DNA of 64,000 nt from Vibrio natriegens NBRC 15636 = ATCC 14048 = DSM 759 (lineage in GTDB: Bacteria > Pseudomonadota > Gammaproteobacteria > Enterobacterales > Vibrionaceae). The stretch is from NCBI RefSeq assembly GCF_035621455.1, contig NZ_CP141822.1, positions 682,001 through 746,000 of the forward strand. The letters run 5' to 3'. Positions 46,343 to 56,924 of the stretch are shown here, one piece after another. Within the stretch, counting starts at the first letter, position 1. Each line of letters opens with the position of its first letter. The notes beneath the pieces were generated by a model, which was not told where the DNA came from, made no database searches, and saw only the letters and a list, made by a program, of their open reading frames with translations. A program made the position numbers and the translations under genes.

Positions 46343-46371
46343 AATATAGAATTTATCTGGCTGTTCGGCAA
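46343..46371 (-). promoter_or_regulatory. gcvB promoter
   Basis: On the minus strand TTGCCG (46371-46366) and TATATT (46348-46343) are spaced by 17 bases. The start of transcription is then near 46335. GcvA presumably binds in the region between this and its own gene. Confidence 0.75.
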
Positions 46372-46425
46372 CGGAGATTTTATAATGTTTCAGATAAAAA
46401 AAACTAATCCTATTTGAGGTTCCTT

Positions 46426-47346
46426 ATGTCTCGCAGATTGCCTCCTTTGAATTCTCTTCGAGTATTTGAAGCAGCAGCACGTCATCTTAGTTTTACTCGT
46501 GCGGCCGAAGAGCTTTTCGTCACCCAAGCTGCAGTGAGTCACCAGATCAAAGCGCTGGAAGAGTTTCTATCACTCAAGCTATTTCGCCGCAGAAACCGCT
46601 CTTTGCTACTCACGGAAGAAGGGCAAAGTTACTTTTTAGACATCAAGGATATTTTTACTTCTATTGCAGAAGCGACCGATAAAGTATTGGAACGTAGTGA
46701 AAAAGGTGCTTTGACGATCAGTTTGCCGCCAAGTTTTGCTATTCAGTGGCTCGTGCCACGGTTGGCCGACTTTAACGCTCAGGAGCCAGACATTGATGTC
46801 AGGATTAAAGCGGTAGACATGGATGAAGGCTCACTGACCGACGACGTCGATGTCGCTATCTATTACGGACGTGGTAACTGGCCTGGTTTACGTGCAGACA
46901 AGTTGTATCAAGAATTTTTGATTCCGCTTTGTTCGCCTTCATTACTATTGGGGACGAAGCCGTTAGAATCTCTCAATGACCTTAGATTACACACTTTGTT
47001 ACATGATACTTCGCGTAAAGATTGGAAGCAGTTTACTCGCCACTACAACATCGAAGGCATCAATGTAAATCATGGCCCTATTTTTAGCCATTCAACAATG
47101 GTGTTACAGGCGGCTGTGCATGGACAAGGTGTTGCGCTAGGAAATAACGTGTTAGCTCAGCCAGAAATGGAAGCAGGACGACTTATCGCACCATTTGATG
47201 AGGTGTTGATATCGAAGAATGCGTTCTACGTGGTTTGTCATGAGCAGCAAGCGGACATGGGGCGTATCGCAACGTTCCGTGACTGGATGCTTGCAACAGC
47301 GAGAAAAGAACAAGAGGAAGTATTGGATGAGCCAGTGGATAGTTGA
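46426..47346 (+). CDS. gcvA: Glycine cleavage system transcriptional regulator GcvA
   Basis: LysR-type regulator of the glycine cleavage operon and of gcvB. The 306 residues start with the winged helix-turn-helix (about 5-65: PPLNSLRVFEAAARHLSFTRA and TQAAVSHQIKALE) followed by a substrate-binding domain containing YYGRGNWPGL and HGQGVALGNNV. It closely resembles E. coli GcvA (305 residues). The ATG at 46426 follows TGAGG; divergent from gcvB. The 3' end overlaps the next gene by 20 bases. Confidence 0.97.
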   Translation: MSRRLPPLNSLRVFEAAARHLSFTRAAEELFVTQAAVSHQIKALEEFLSLKLFRRRNRSLLLTEEGQSYFLDIKDIFTSIAEATDKVLERSEKGALTISLPPSFAIQWLVPRLADFNAQEPDIDVRIKAVDMDEGSLTDDVDVAIYYGRGNWPGLRADKLYQEFLIPLCSPSLLLGTKPLESLNDLRLHTLLHDTSRKDWKQFTRHYNIEGINVNHGPIFSHSTMVLQAAVHGQGVALGNNVLAQPEMEAGRLIAPFDEVLISKNAFYVVCHEQQADMGRIATFRDWMLATARKEQEEVLDEPVDS

Positions 47347-47950
47347 GGGGCCGGAAAGTGGACCGTTATTTATTTTTGCCCATGGCGCTGGGGCAGGGAT
47401 GGAGCACGACTTCATGGCCGCAGTTGCTAAAGGATTAGTCGAACAGGGCATTCGTGTCGTCCGGTTTAATTTCCCTTACATGATGAAACGTGCCGAAGAT
47501 GGCAAAAAGCGTCCGCCAGATCGTGCGCCAAAGCTGCTCGAAGCCTACGAAGAATTGATCACTCACTTTGCTAGTACACCAGTTGTTATTGGCGGTAAAT
47601 CTATGGGCGGGCGTATGTCGAGTTTGTTGGCTGAAAATACGCTGGTGGCGGGTATTGCCTGTTTAGGTTTTCCTTTTCACCCACCGGGCAAGCCAGAAAA
47701 CTACAAAGGTGAACATCTGGCAACGCTTGAGAAACCAACACTGATTCTTCAAGGCGAGCGAGATACCTTTGGAAAGCGTGAAGAGTTTGAAAACTTCACG
47801 TTATCTGATCAGGTGTCAGTCACTTTTGTACCAGATGGTGACCACAGTTTTAAACCACGCAAGCGCTCGGGGTATACCGAAGAGGGCAATATTGCTTTAG
47901 CGGTTGAACACTTAGCGCGTTTTATTAACGAGGTGTACAGTGAAAAGTAA
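47327..47950 (+). CDS. Alpha/beta hydrolase (KANL3/Tex30-like)
   Basis: A 207-residue alpha/beta-hydrolase-fold protein. The N-terminal segment FAHGAGAGMEHDFM (oxyanion region), the nucleophile elbow GGKSMGGRMSS with Ser, and GERDTFG (Asp) plus DGDHSF (His) give a complete catalytic triad. The substrate is unknown. The ATG at 47327, within the end of gcvA, follows AGAGGAAG; this overlap suggests an operon gcvA-hydrolase-DUF423-rlmM. Confidence 0.85.
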   Translation: MSQWIVEGPESGPLFIFAHGAGAGMEHDFMAAVAKGLVEQGIRVVRFNFPYMMKRAEDGKKRPPDRAPKLLEAYEELITHFASTPVVIGGKSMGGRMSSLLAENTLVAGIACLGFPFHPPGKPENYKGEHLATLEKPTLILQGERDTFGKREEFENFTLSDQVSVTFVPDGDHSFKPRKRSGYTEEGNIALAVEHLARFINEVYSEK

Positions 47951-48338
47951 GTGGTTACTCTCCTTTACAGGTTTGTCTGGATTAGTTTCTGTTGCGCTAG
48001 GGGCATTCGCTGCCCACGGTTTAAAAGCAATACTTGCGCCGTATCTTCTTGATGTATTTCAAACGGGTGTGCTGTATCAGTTCATCCATACTTTAGCGAT
48101 CGCATTTTGTGCCATTCTACTGTTGGTGAATTTAGAACAAAAAGCGCAAAAGTATTTTTTCATCGCTGCAATTTGCTTTATCATCGGCATCTTTTGTTTT
48201 AGCGGCAGTCTATACGCGCTGGCGCTGACAGGCATTAAATGGTTTGGACCGATTACTCCATTGGGAGGGTTGATGTTCATGATCGGCTGGTGTTTGTTCT
48301 TTTTTGCTGCGTTTAATATCAAAGAGGTCTCCAAGTGA
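47940..48338 (+). CDS. DUF423 family membrane protein (YgdD-like)
   Basis: A 132-residue membrane protein with four hydrophobic segments. The N-terminal [19 protein letters not shown] and YQFIHTLA, and the C-terminal [16 protein letters not shown], match E. coli YgdD (DUF423), which also lies between gcvA and rlmM. The start is GTG, overlapping the hydrolase gene by 11 bases. Function is not known. Confidence 0.92.
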   Translation: MKSKWLLSFTGLSGLVSVALGAFAAHGLKAILAPYLLDVFQTGVLYQFIHTLAIAFCAILLLVNLEQKAQKYFFIAAICFIIGIFCFSGSLYALALTGIKWFGPITPLGGLMFMIGWCLFFFAAFNIKEVSK

Positions 48339-49426
48339 AACAACTAATGCTCTATTGCCGTTCAGGCTTTGAGAAAGAGTGTGCTGGTGAAATTCAGGAC
48401 AAAGCGACACAGTTGGAAGTGTACGGCTTCCCTCGTGTGAAGAAAAACTCAGGTTATGTTGTCTTCGAGTGTTACCAAGATGGAGACGCAGACAAACTGG
48501 TAAAAGGTCTCGACTTCAGTTCGTTGATCTTTGCTCGCCAAATGTTTGCTGTTGCAGCCGAATGTGAATCTTTGCCAAGCGAAGATCGTATCAGTCCAAT
48601 TCTTGAGGCGTTGTCTGAAGTCGAAGACTTCCCTCGCTGTGGTGATCTGCGTATTGAAACGCCGGACACCAATGAAGCGAAAGAGCTACTAAAATTCTGC
48701 CGTAAGTTTACTGTGCCGATGCGTCAGGCTATGCGTGGAAAAGGCCTGATGTGGGATAAAGACAACGCTAAGAAGCCAGTATTACATATTTGCTTTGTTG
48801 CACCGGGTCATTGTTACGTGGGTTACTCATTCCCGGGTAATAACTCACAATTCTTCATGGGGATTCCTCGTCTGAAGTTCCCAGCAGATGCACCAAGCCG
48901 TTCAACGTTAAAGCTTGAAGAAGCCTTCCATGTATTTATTCCACGTGAAGAGTGGGATGAGCGTTTGGCTCCGGGTATGTGGGGTGTAGACTTAGGTGCG
49001 TGTCCGGGTGGCTGGACCTACCAACTGGTCAAGCGCTCGATGTTTGTGCACTGTGTTGATAATGGCATGATGGCAGACAGTCTGATGGAAACTGGCCAGA
49101 TCAAACACCACATGGTGGATGGCTTTAAGTTTGAACCAGACCGCAAGAATGTCACCTGGATTGTGTGTGACATGGTTGAGAAACCAGCGCGCGTGGCACA
49201 TCTTATGGGACAGTGGTTACTAAAAGGTTGGGCAAAAGAAGCCATTTTTAACCTCAAGCTGCCAATGAAAGGTCGTTATGACGAGGTTTTGCAAGATCTT
49301 GAAAACCTGAAAATGTTCCTGATTGAGAACAAGGTGAAGTTCAAGCTGCAAGCTAAACACCTGTACCATGACCGTGAAGAGATCACTATTCACATCCAGT
49401 GCTTATCGAACATCTCGCCATACTAA
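48335..49426 (+). CDS. rlmM: 23S rRNA 2'-O-ribose C2498 methyltransferase RlmM
   Basis: Methylates the ribose of C2498 in 23S rRNA using S-adenosylmethionine. The 363 residues combine an N-terminal THUMP-like domain with a Rossmann methyltransferase domain carrying the SAM motif [15 protein letters not shown]; the segment [14 protein letters not shown] contains the catalytic Lys. The start is GTG, overlapping the DUF423 gene by 4 bases. Confidence 0.96.
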   Translation: MKQLMLYCRSGFEKECAGEIQDKATQLEVYGFPRVKKNSGYVVFECYQDGDADKLVKGLDFSSLIFARQMFAVAAECESLPSEDRISPILEALSEVEDFPRCGDLRIETPDTNEAKELLKFCRKFTVPMRQAMRGKGLMWDKDNAKKPVLHICFVAPGHCYVGYSFPGNNSQFFMGIPRLKFPADAPSRSTLKLEEAFHVFIPREEWDERLAPGMWGVDLGACPGGWTYQLVKRSMFVHCVDNGMMADSLMETGQIKHHMVDGFKFEPDRKNVTWIVCDMVEKPARVAHLMGQWLLKGWAKEAIFNLKLPMKGRYDEVLQDLENLKMFLIENKVKFKLQAKHLYHDREEITIHIQCLSNISPY

Positions 49427-49448
49427 TTAAGCGAGTTGAACGGATATT

Positions 49449-49479
49449 AAAAAAGCTCCTATTTTCAGGAGCTTTTTTA
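49449..49479. terminator. Bidirectional terminator between rlmM and xni
   Basis: AAAGCTCCT paired with AGGAGCTTT, flanked by runs of A and T, so it suits both convergent genes. Confidence 0.88.
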
Positions 49480-49494
49480 TTGGCTGGAACAATT

Positions 49495-50277
49495 TTATTC
49501 GGCTTTGTTTGGCCCGGTAAAGCGAATATCTTGCAGATTGAAGCCAAGCTCAATATCGCATTTTAGTGCTGCGACCTTCTTACATAGGCGGGCCGACTCG
49601 ATATGCTCATCCAGTTTTTTTCGATACTTTGGTACTAATTCGTCACTGGCGTAAGCTGCTTCAATATCGTCGTATTGGGTCAGAATTTCTTTTGCGGCTT
49701 TAGGCCCGATACCCGGAACGCCCGGAACCTGACTAGAGCTGATGCCAGCCAGCCCCCAATAATCAGCCAACTGACTTGGTTTCACCCCAAACTCTTTTTC
49801 AATGAATGGCTCATCTAGCCAACGGTGCTGGAAGTAATCACGGATTTGTAATGTCGGAGAAAGCAGTTGGCAGTAGCCTTTGTCGGTCGAAACAATGGTG
49901 ACCTTTTCTCCATGCCCAGCGACTTTGGTTGCCAGTGTTGCTACTAAGTCATCGGCTTCATCGCCGTCAGACAACAATGAGTCAATACCTTGTTCCCACC
50001 AAGCTTGCTGAATCGCATCGAGGCCCTGCATTAACGGCTCCGGCATTGGCTTTCGGTTTTGTTTGTAGTCCGGCAGTATCTCGGCACGCCAACCTCGGTC
50101 TTGCTCATGATGATCAAATACCGCAATGATATGGGTTGGCTGCGCCTCAGACAGGATCCGAGTCAGCGTTCTTTGGGTAGTGGTAATGGTTCTTGCTATG
50201 TCAGTGGGATCGGGTTGAGCGGAGTGCACTCGACGGATCAGATTTAGGGCATCAATAATAACAAGATGAATAGACAT
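49495..50277 (-). CDS. xni: Flap endonuclease Xni (ExoIX)
   Basis: A 260-residue 5'-3' exonuclease/flap endonuclease homologue of the Pol I N-terminal domain. Visible motifs are IDALNLIRRVH, DGDEADDLVATLA with metal-binding Asp/Glu, STDKGYCQLL, and a helix-hairpin-helix VPGVPGIGPKAAKEIL. In enteric bacteria xni is near gcvA/rlmM, as here. Confidence 0.95.
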   Translation of the reverse strand: MSIHLVIIDALNLIRRVHSAQPDPTDIARTITTTQRTLTRILSEAQPTHIIAVFDHHEQDRGWRAEILPDYKQNRKPMPEPLMQGLDAIQQAWWEQGIDSLLSDGDEADDLVATLATKVAGHGEKVTIVSTDKGYCQLLSPTLQIRDYFQHRWLDEPFIEKEFGVKPSQLADYWGLAGISSSQVPGVPGIGPKAAKEILTQYDDIEAAYASDELVPKYRKKLDEHIESARLCKKVAALKCDIELGFNLQDIRFTGPNKAE

Positions 50278-50291
50278 AATGACTTAGCAGT

Positions 50292-50313
50292 AAAAAAGGG
50301 GCGTAATGCCCCT
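50292..50313 (-). terminator. Terminator of ppnN
   Basis: On the minus strand AGGGGC pairs with GCCCCT around five bases, followed by six T, just past the ppnN stop and before xni. Confidence 0.75.
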
Positions 50314-50335
50314 AGTGTAACGAATGCTAGCCTGA

Positions 50336-51712
50336 CTATCGACCATCATTTTCAGGATGAGCGATTCGGTAGCAAGGTTCATAATCGGTGCCACCGGGTA
50401 ATTTCATCCGATGTTGATCGACGAAGTCTTGCAGTAATTTGTCGAGCTTCTTCATCAGTATTGGTTCCCCATGGATGGTGAACGGACCTTTCGCTTCGAT
50501 TTCTTTAATGCCTTCCGCTTTTACGTTACCAGCAACAATGCCTGAAAACGCCTGACGTAAGTTTGCTGCGAGAACTTGAGGTTCCTGATCCATATGCAGA
50601 TCCAATTGTTCCATTGCGTCATGATTTGGCTCAAATGGTAACTGGAAGTGCGGCTCGATTTTTAGTGACCAGTTGAAACTGTAGGCATCGCCTTTTTCTT
50701 TTCTATGTGTGCGAACATCATCCATGCCGCGCTTCATAATCCGGGCAACTTCTGACGGATTATCAATCACGATCTGGTAATGTTTACGACCTTCTTCTCC
50801 AAGCGTGTCACGAATAAATTCATCGATCGCAAGGAAGTAGTCCTCACTTTCCTTAGGCCCAGTCAGTACGATTGGCATTGGTTGATCGGCATTTTCTGGG
50901 TGCATCATAATACCCAGAATGTAGAGCAGCTCCTCTGCGGTTCCAGGACCACCCGGAAATATCACAATGCCATGTGCCATACGGACAAAGGCTTCCAGAC
51001 GTTTTTCAATGTCTGGCATGATCACCAACTCATTCACGATCGGATTTGGCGGTTCAGCCGCGATGATAGACGGCTCGGTCAGGCCTAAGTAGCGCTGCTC
51101 GGTATAACGCTGTTTAGCATGGCCGATGGCTGCCCCTTTCATTGGCCCTTCCATCGCACCAGGTCCACAACCGGTACAAATATTCAGTTCTCGTAGGCCT
51201 AACTCGTTACCCACTTCTCGGGTGTATTGATACTCTACTGCGTTGATAGAGTGTCCGCCCCAGCAAACCACCAGATTAGGGGCGATGCCTGGCGTAAGTG
51301 CTCTGGCATTGCGTAAGATACCAAATACCAGGTTAGTAATATGAACAGGATTCGTCAGGTTTAAACGTTGACTGTCAGCCAGGTGCATATTCACATACAC
51401 GATATCGCGTAAGACTGAAAACAGATGCTCCTGTATCCCCTTAATCATTTCACCATCGACAAAAGCGTGCTCTGGTGGATCGGTCAACTCTAATTTGATG
51501 CCACGTTCACGGCGAAGCACATCAACATCAAAGGATTGGTATCGGTCTAACAGCTCTTTTGAATTATCGGTATGGCTGCCTGAGTTCAAGACCGCTAATG
51601 TACAGTTTCGGTAAAGTTGGTAAAGATCACTCGATGCGGTCTTTTTTAAACGCTCAACTTCCAGTTGGGATAGCAAATCCATGCTACCTGCGGGGCTGAT
51701 ATGGGTAATCAT
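50336..51712 (-). CDS. ppnN: Pyrimidine/purine nucleotide 5'-monophosphate nucleosidase PpnN
   Basis: Cleaves nucleoside 5'-monophosphates to base and ribose-5-phosphate; the E. coli enzyme (YgdH) is controlled by (p)ppGpp. The 458 residues include the LOG/YgdH-type Rossmann motifs [19 protein letters not shown] and [16 protein letters not shown] (PGGxGTxxE), with N- and C-terminal extensions typical of YgdH. It is directly upstream of xni on the same strand but separated by a terminator. Confidence 0.96.
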   Translation of the reverse strand: MITHISPAGSMDLLSQLEVERLKKTASSDLYQLYRNCTLAVLNSGSHTDNSKELLDRYQSFDVDVLRRERGIKLELTDPPEHAFVDGEMIKGIQEHLFSVLRDIVYVNMHLADSQRLNLTNPVHITNLVFGILRNARALTPGIAPNLVVCWGGHSINAVEYQYTREVGNELGLRELNICTGCGPGAMEGPMKGAAIGHAKQRYTEQRYLGLTEPSIIAAEPPNPIVNELVIMPDIEKRLEAFVRMAHGIVIFPGGPGTAEELLYILGIMMHPENADQPMPIVLTGPKESEDYFLAIDEFIRDTLGEEGRKHYQIVIDNPSEVARIMKRGMDDVRTHRKEKGDAYSFNWSLKIEPHFQLPFEPNHDAMEQLDLHMDQEPQVLAANLRQAFSGIVAGNVKAEGIKEIEAKGPFTIHGEPILMKKLDKLLQDFVDQHRMKLPGGTDYEPCYRIAHPENDGR

Positions 51713-51917
51713 AGCGCCTCCTTGTTGTGATTATATTTGAGGTAAAGTACTCCATCACCTTTGGTTTATACGTGTCGTTTGTGAGTGGTGATTGGAAGGC
51801 TGGATAATTGAAGCTTAGCAGACTGGAATGGAAGAAATGTGATAACTCGTTGAAAAATGGTGGATATAAGTAAACTTAAGGGATGAAATCTGTTTGTTTG
51901 CTTATATTTTGAACGAT

Positions 51918-53483
51918 TCAGCTCCAGTTGAGCTGGTTTTTTCCAAGCTTTTTAGTTTCGCGTACCATTTTTCCGAGACGACCGAGTACCTGCTCCGGAG
52001 AGTCAGACTCTCGAAATGAAGTAGAAACCGCGGTTAGGGTGATCATGATGCTTTGCTCTCGGAATTTAAACGGCAGCTGGCCGATTTCACGCTGGATGCT
52101 TTTCATTAATTCTAATGTGTACTCTTCCGACTGCTCCGGAATAAGCAAGATAAACTCTTCTCCGCCGAAGCGAGCAACCGTCTCTAATTCGGAGACTCGT
52201 TTACTGATGGTACGGGCAATGATTTTGAGTGCTTTGTCGCCGGCGGTATAGCCATAGCTATCGTTTACAGCTTTAAAGTTGTCGACATCAAACATGACCA
52301 GACGTAAGTTTCTTTGAGAACGTACCCAGCGTCGATATTCCAGTTCGAGGCGATCGTTAAATGCGGTGCGGTTGTATACCTTGGTCAATGGATCAAGCAG
52401 CAGGCGCTGAGTCTGGTCATCCAAGCGGCGGCGGTAGTCTTGTGTGGTTTCAAAGACGGCTTCCAGCTGGTTTTTGCTGTAAGTCATTCGCTCTTGCAAT
52501 GCTTGTTCACGAGCTTCCGTCATTTCCAAACGTTCCGATAGTGATGCCATTTTAGCCAGCAGTGGTGCCATCTCTTTCTTGAGCTCTGATAAATCCTGAG
52601 CTTGATTCAACGAGCGTTGACTGCGCTCAACCAAACTATTCATTTCCGAGTTTAGCTCGTGGCGGTGCTCAAAATAGGTTTGATGCTGATCGGCGTTTTG
52701 ATGGATAGTTTTCAGGTTACTTGCAAGGGCTGTATTGAGTTGGTCGAGAAATTGACTGGAGGTTTCTCGTTCAAATTTAGTGGCTTCTACCACTAACTTT
52801 AAGGTTACCAGAGTTAGTTCCACTAAAGACTCTGCATTCACTCCCATCAGGAGCTTAGCGCGGATATCGAGTAGTTTTTCGCCACACTCACCCTCAAAAT
52901 CCAGCTCCGTAATGGTGTGCTGCAGATCGCTCGCAAGAGACTCAAGCTGAGACTTCTCTGGAGTATTCTCAAACTCAGTTAAATGCAAACGTGAGTTAGA
53001 AGCGATGATTTTCAGCGCACGTTCATAAATACTGAGCAGTTTGGTCGCTTGATCGACATTGGTCACAGAGTTCGCTTCAGAAAAGCTCATCAGATTACGC
53101 AGTTCGCGCTTTAGCTGGGCGGGTAAACCAGTCACTCGTTGCAGCGTTTCACCACTGCGTTTGATCTGTTCGTCGAGATGGTCGCTCTGTTTTTCCATGG
53201 CTCTGGATTGCTGTTTAAGCTTTCTCTCTAATATCGCTAAACGAGGGATTAACGCACTGATATCCGTTTTATGCTGTAGCTCTTGCTGAATTTCTGATAA
53301 GTAGCTGGATAGTTGCGCATCAGAACCGGGACATGCAGACGACAAAGACGCCAGAACGCGTTTAAGGATTTGTTGCTCACGTTTAAACTTCAGCGAACTA
53401 TCGCGATGTGTCAGTTTAAGTTGATCAAGTTGACAACTTAACTGATGCAGCTGTGCCTGAATATCGGATTCCAAGATTCCCAT
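51918..53483 (-). CDS. GGDEF-domain diguanylate cyclase with N-terminal coiled coil
   Basis: A 521-residue soluble protein. Residues 1-340 are helical, rich in heptad-like Leu, Gln and Glu, and likely form coiled coils; the GGDEF domain covers about 360-515 and includes DPLTKVYNRTAFND, DVDNFKAVNDSYGY and the active-site motif ARFGGEEF. The signature is intact (GGEEF), so synthesis of c-di-GMP is expected. An RxxD inhibitory site is not present at the usual position. The ATG at 53483 is preferred, although a GTG at 53522 is possible and neither has a clear Shine-Dalgarno. By position beside ppnN and queF it may correspond to the gene called cdgG in V. cholerae; this needs checking. Confidence 0.87.
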   Translation of the reverse strand: MGILESDIQAQLHQLSCQLDQLKLTHRDSSLKFKREQQILKRVLASLSSACPGSDAQLSSYLSEIQQELQHKTDISALIPRLAILERKLKQQSRAMEKQSDHLDEQIKRSGETLQRVTGLPAQLKRELRNLMSFSEANSVTNVDQATKLLSIYERALKIIASNSRLHLTEFENTPEKSQLESLASDLQHTITELDFEGECGEKLLDIRAKLLMGVNAESLVELTLVTLKLVVEATKFERETSSQFLDQLNTALASNLKTIHQNADQHQTYFEHRHELNSEMNSLVERSQRSLNQAQDLSELKKEMAPLLAKMASLSERLEMTEAREQALQERMTYSKNQLEAVFETTQDYRRRLDDQTQRLLLDPLTKVYNRTAFNDRLELEYRRWVRSQRNLRLVMFDVDNFKAVNDSYGYTAGDKALKIIARTISKRVSELETVARFGGEEFILLIPEQSEEYTLELMKSIQREIGQLPFKFREQSIMITLTAVSTSFRESDSPEQVLGRLGKMVRETKKLGKNQLNWS

Positions 53484-53580
53484 GAAACGACTACGTTTAA
53501 ATCCATGTGAGATGACGGTCACTTGATAATAACAAAAAACCTTATAGCGTCATCAGTTATTAATCCTAAGTGGCGCTTAA

Positions 53581-55863
53581 TTATCCATTTTTTAATATTT
53601 TCTTGATGTCATCCTCATTCTTGTATGAAGAGTGAATCTTGATTAACCCTTGATTGATAGCGTGCTGACACGCTTTTCTTATGTCGCCGGTTGCAAAGCT
53701 CGCTGCTGGCGCGTTATCAATAGCTTTGAGGAATACCCAATGGCTTTGTTTATCTTGCAAGCTGATTTCTCGCGCAATATGCGTTGCCAGTAGGAGTAAA
53801 TCCAGCAGCTCTGCATCATTAATTGCCGTGTAGGCTCGTGGCAGGAACGGGTAGTCACTGATTCCCATGCGAATAGTACGATTAACATTATGCTGATTAG
53901 CAAAGTCATCCACCCAAGCCTGAAACTTATCAAACATCATTTCTGCTGACGCGTCTCTATCAGCGTTGGGTTCGATGTAAAGCAAGTTCGCATCTGAGAA
54001 GTGATACAAACGAGCGGGCTTTTTGATCTTTTCTGCCAGGAACTCACCAAACGCTCGCTCTAACTCCAGCCCTGCTTTGTAACCATTTTGAACGTACATA
54101 CTGCGTAAGAAAGGCAGGTCGATCATCACAAAGCGCAGACGGTCATTGAGAGGCTCGTGGATTAACTCGCCAAGCTGCCACTGTTCGAAGGTGTCACTCG
54201 ATTTCTTCAAAGAGCGCGACAGTTTTACATTCAACATGCGCAAGTTATTCAGGCGAGAGCGTGAGTGTGTGAACAGGTCATTACGTAGTTTATCTATCTG
54301 ACCTGACTGGCGCTGAATGATGACGCCACGGCGCATGATGAACAAAAACATCACTAAGACGGTAATAAATAGAGCGAAAGAGATTTTTTGGAATTTACGG
54401 TGTTCTCCTTCGACTTGTGCCAAGCGTTCAGTTAAGCCAACGTAGTGAATAGTCTGCTCTGCGAACTCTTTTTGCTGACGGAATGCATCTTCGCTGATCT
54501 GGTTTAACTGCACCTGCTCCAGTTTTACTAAGTTGGTGTATTTTTTATATGCCTGTAACGAAAGCTGGTATTCACCGGCTTGCTCGTAGCCAAGCCCAAG
54601 ATAACGGTAAGACTGCTGCTTGATAAAGTTATTTCCTGTAGCCGTCGCGTCAATGAACATGAGCGCTTTTTGCGCATTTTCAATTACGCTTTTACTGTCA
54701 TTCTGATGATAAGCAAGACCCGAGTGAAGCAGGGCAGCTTTGGCCTTAAGCGCTGGAATGTCGGCATATTCGAGCAGTTCAGTCGAGCTATCCAGATATT
54801 GCCCCGCCAGAGCGTAGTTATAGAGTTGAAGGTAAGTCGCGGCAAGGCTCAGACGAATATTGATCATGCGGTTGATACTTTTACTCGTACTCTCGTGATC
54901 CAATACATTGAAGTAGTGGACCAGTGCCAAGTTAAATTTACCCTGATAAAAGTAAATGTCACCCATCTGCTCAAGCACATCCGCCAGGATAGGTGAGTTT
55001 GGGTAAGAGTCGTAAAAGTCTGCAGCCTGAGATAAGTACTCGACTGCTTTATCGTATACGCGTCGCTCTTGGAATAGTCTTGCCAGTAATCGGTTTACTT
55101 TGGCCAGCCTGGCCCCACTATCGCTTTCAATCGATTGCCAGTAACCGTATAAAAGCTCAGAAAGCGCAAGATTGTATTTTTTCTCGTTGAGGTAAAACTC
55201 GCCAACCGTGGTGTAGTAATCGATGAGTGCCAAGCTGGAGCGAGTTTGTTCCAGCATCTCTTTTGCTTCGGCATAATAACTTTCTGCTTTGACACTATCA
55301 CCACGATAGGACGCTAAAAGCGCACGTTGCATGACCAAGCGATAACGAATGCTATCAGCACGCTGTAAAACGGCATCTTCTTGATTAAGCGTATTCTCTA
55401 TTTGGTCCAGAGCTTCTTCCGCAGCAGCGTAATTTTTATTTCCAGTCCAGATCATCTGGTTTCGGATCAGTTGCACATCCAGATACAGGTATGGAAGCTC
55501 GTATTTTTGTGCCAGAGTTTGCGCTTCATTGAGGCTTTTGATTGCTGCACTGACATCCCCCAAAGCGAAGTTTGCTTGGGCAATAATTTTATGTGCTTCG
55601 ATGGTGCTGTTTGGGGTTCGGATGCTACGGTCGGTTTCTTCACGGGACATGGCAGAAGGACCATCACTTTCACTGCGTTCTATCAACTCTCGCTGCAAAA
55701 GGTAGTTGGTTGCTGCTTGTCTTGCTTGTGAGGGATCGATTTCCGCCAGTTGTTGGGCTTCATTAAGTAAAGTTGAAGATAAAATGGTCGCGTGAAGCGG
55801 CTGTGCCAGCAGTAAGCAGAAAAAGCCAATCAATTTGAATATACGCGATCTGTCCCAAAACAT
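53581..55863 (-). CDS. TPR-repeat membrane protein with degenerate GGDEF-like C-terminus
   Basis: A 760-residue protein. After a signal-like N-terminus (FKLIGFFCLLLAQPLHATI) come many tetratricopeptide-like helical repeats (about 60-460), then one transmembrane segment (ISFALFITVLVMFLFIM, about 495), then a cytoplasmic region. The last 190 residues resemble a GGDEF fold in layout (RLRFVMIDLPFLRSMYVQNGYKAGLEL; AINDAELLDLLLLATHIARE), but the active-site signature is replaced by YHFSDANLLYI. It probably lacks cyclase activity and may act as a receptor or partner of the adjacent cyclase. The ATG at 55863 follows GAGGGAACGAAAGG. Same strand and only 97 bases from the cyclase gene. Confidence 0.75.
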   Translation of the reverse strand: MFWDRSRIFKLIGFFCLLLAQPLHATILSSTLLNEAQQLAEIDPSQARQAATNYLLQRELIERSESDGPSAMSREETDRSIRTPNSTIEAHKIIAQANFALGDVSAAIKSLNEAQTLAQKYELPYLYLDVQLIRNQMIWTGNKNYAAAEEALDQIENTLNQEDAVLQRADSIRYRLVMQRALLASYRGDSVKAESYYAEAKEMLEQTRSSLALIDYYTTVGEFYLNEKKYNLALSELLYGYWQSIESDSGARLAKVNRLLARLFQERRVYDKAVEYLSQAADFYDSYPNSPILADVLEQMGDIYFYQGKFNLALVHYFNVLDHESTSKSINRMINIRLSLAATYLQLYNYALAGQYLDSSTELLEYADIPALKAKAALLHSGLAYHQNDSKSVIENAQKALMFIDATATGNNFIKQQSYRYLGLGYEQAGEYQLSLQAYKKYTNLVKLEQVQLNQISEDAFRQQKEFAEQTIHYVGLTERLAQVEGEHRKFQKISFALFITVLVMFLFIMRRGVIIQRQSGQIDKLRNDLFTHSRSRLNNLRMLNVKLSRSLKKSSDTFEQWQLGELIHEPLNDRLRFVMIDLPFLRSMYVQNGYKAGLELERAFGEFLAEKIKKPARLYHFSDANLLYIEPNADRDASAEMMFDKFQAWVDDFANQHNVNRTIRMGISDYPFLPRAYTAINDAELLDLLLLATHIAREISLQDKQSHWVFLKAIDNAPAASFATGDIRKACQHAINQGLIKIHSSYKNEDDIKKILKNG

Positions 55864-55971
55864 CCTTTCGTTCCCTCGAACTGGTTTAGATTTTTTGATA
55901 ATACCATGCTTAGGTATTAAAAACGTTCGGCAATCCAATAGATTGCCGAACTTGTTTTTACCACTGAATAA

Positions 55972-56817
55972 TTACTGACGAGCCATGCGGTGGTTGTGCT
56001 CTGGCTTGGCGTTCTCGGTGGAGCGGTAAGGGTTGATATCCAAACCACCACGGCGAGTATAGCGAGCAAACACGGTCAGTTTGCTTGGGTGACAATATTT
56101 CATCAGGTCAGTGAAAATACGCTCGACACATTGCTCATGAAACTCATTGTGCTCACGGAAAGAAACGAGGTAGCGCAGCAGCTTCTCACGGTCTAGCTTC
56201 GCACCCTGATAGCGAATTTCAACGCTGCCCCAGTCTGGCTGGTTGGTGATCAGGCAGTTTGATTTCAGCAAGTGGCTATGTAGCGTCTCTTCGACTTGCT
56301 CTTCACCAGCAGCGCCTTCCAGTAAGGATGCATCAAAATCGTAGCTGTTGATTTCGATGTCTTGATCATCAATACATTCACCTTCCATCGTGACGATAGG
56401 CTGATTGGTGTAATGAGTGACCGGATTTACTTCAACAATGACTTGCTCACCAGCGCAAGCCGAAAGATCTTGTACTAAACGCTCGGTCACCTCTTGCCAA
56501 TTTGCAAAGCGAGTTTGGTTGTAACTGTTCAGGTACAGCTTAAATGACTTGGACTCAATTAAGTTAGCGCTGGTCGCAGGAATGTAAACTTCTGCAACGG
56601 CCACTTGTGGCAGGCCTTTGCTATTGAGCCACGACAGTTCATACAAGGTCCAGATGTCATGACCCATAAACGGCAGGGATTCACCTAACTCAAGGTCATC
56701 GCGGTTAAGGCTACGCGGTACAGGTTGCAGCAAGCTCGCATCATATTGGTTCGCGTACTCGGTCTTTTTACCCAGAGTCAGCCCTGCAAGCTCTTTAGCG
56801 TTGGAATATTTGCTCAT
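55972..56817 (-). CDS. queF: NADPH-dependent 7-cyano-7-deazaguanine reductase
   Basis: Reduces preQ0 to preQ1 in the synthesis of the tRNA base queuosine. The 281 residues are of the long, YqcD-type form with the motif [13 protein letters not shown] for NADPH binding and the catalytic Cys in [15 protein letters not shown], with Asp a few residues on. It is divergent from syd, as in E. coli. Confidence 0.97.
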   Translation of the reverse strand: MSKYSNAKELAGLTLGKKTEYANQYDASLLQPVPRSLNRDDLELGESLPFMGHDIWTLYELSWLNSKGLPQVAVAEVYIPATSANLIESKSFKLYLNSYNQTRFANWQEVTERLVQDLSACAGEQVIVEVNPVTHYTNQPIVTMEGECIDDQDIEINSYDFDASLLEGAAGEEQVEETLHSHLLKSNCLITNQPDWGSVEIRYQGAKLDREKLLRYLVSFREHNEFHEQCVERIFTDLMKYCHPSKLTVFARYTRRGGLDINPYRSTENAKPEHNHRMARQ

Positions 56818-56924
56818 ACTTTGTGGTCGTTTTCGATTAGAATGGAGAGAATTTTACTGAATCCGCTGATTAATTGCTATCTGGCAAATATTGCAGGCAG
56901 ATAAACAAGGAATAGGAGACCTTC

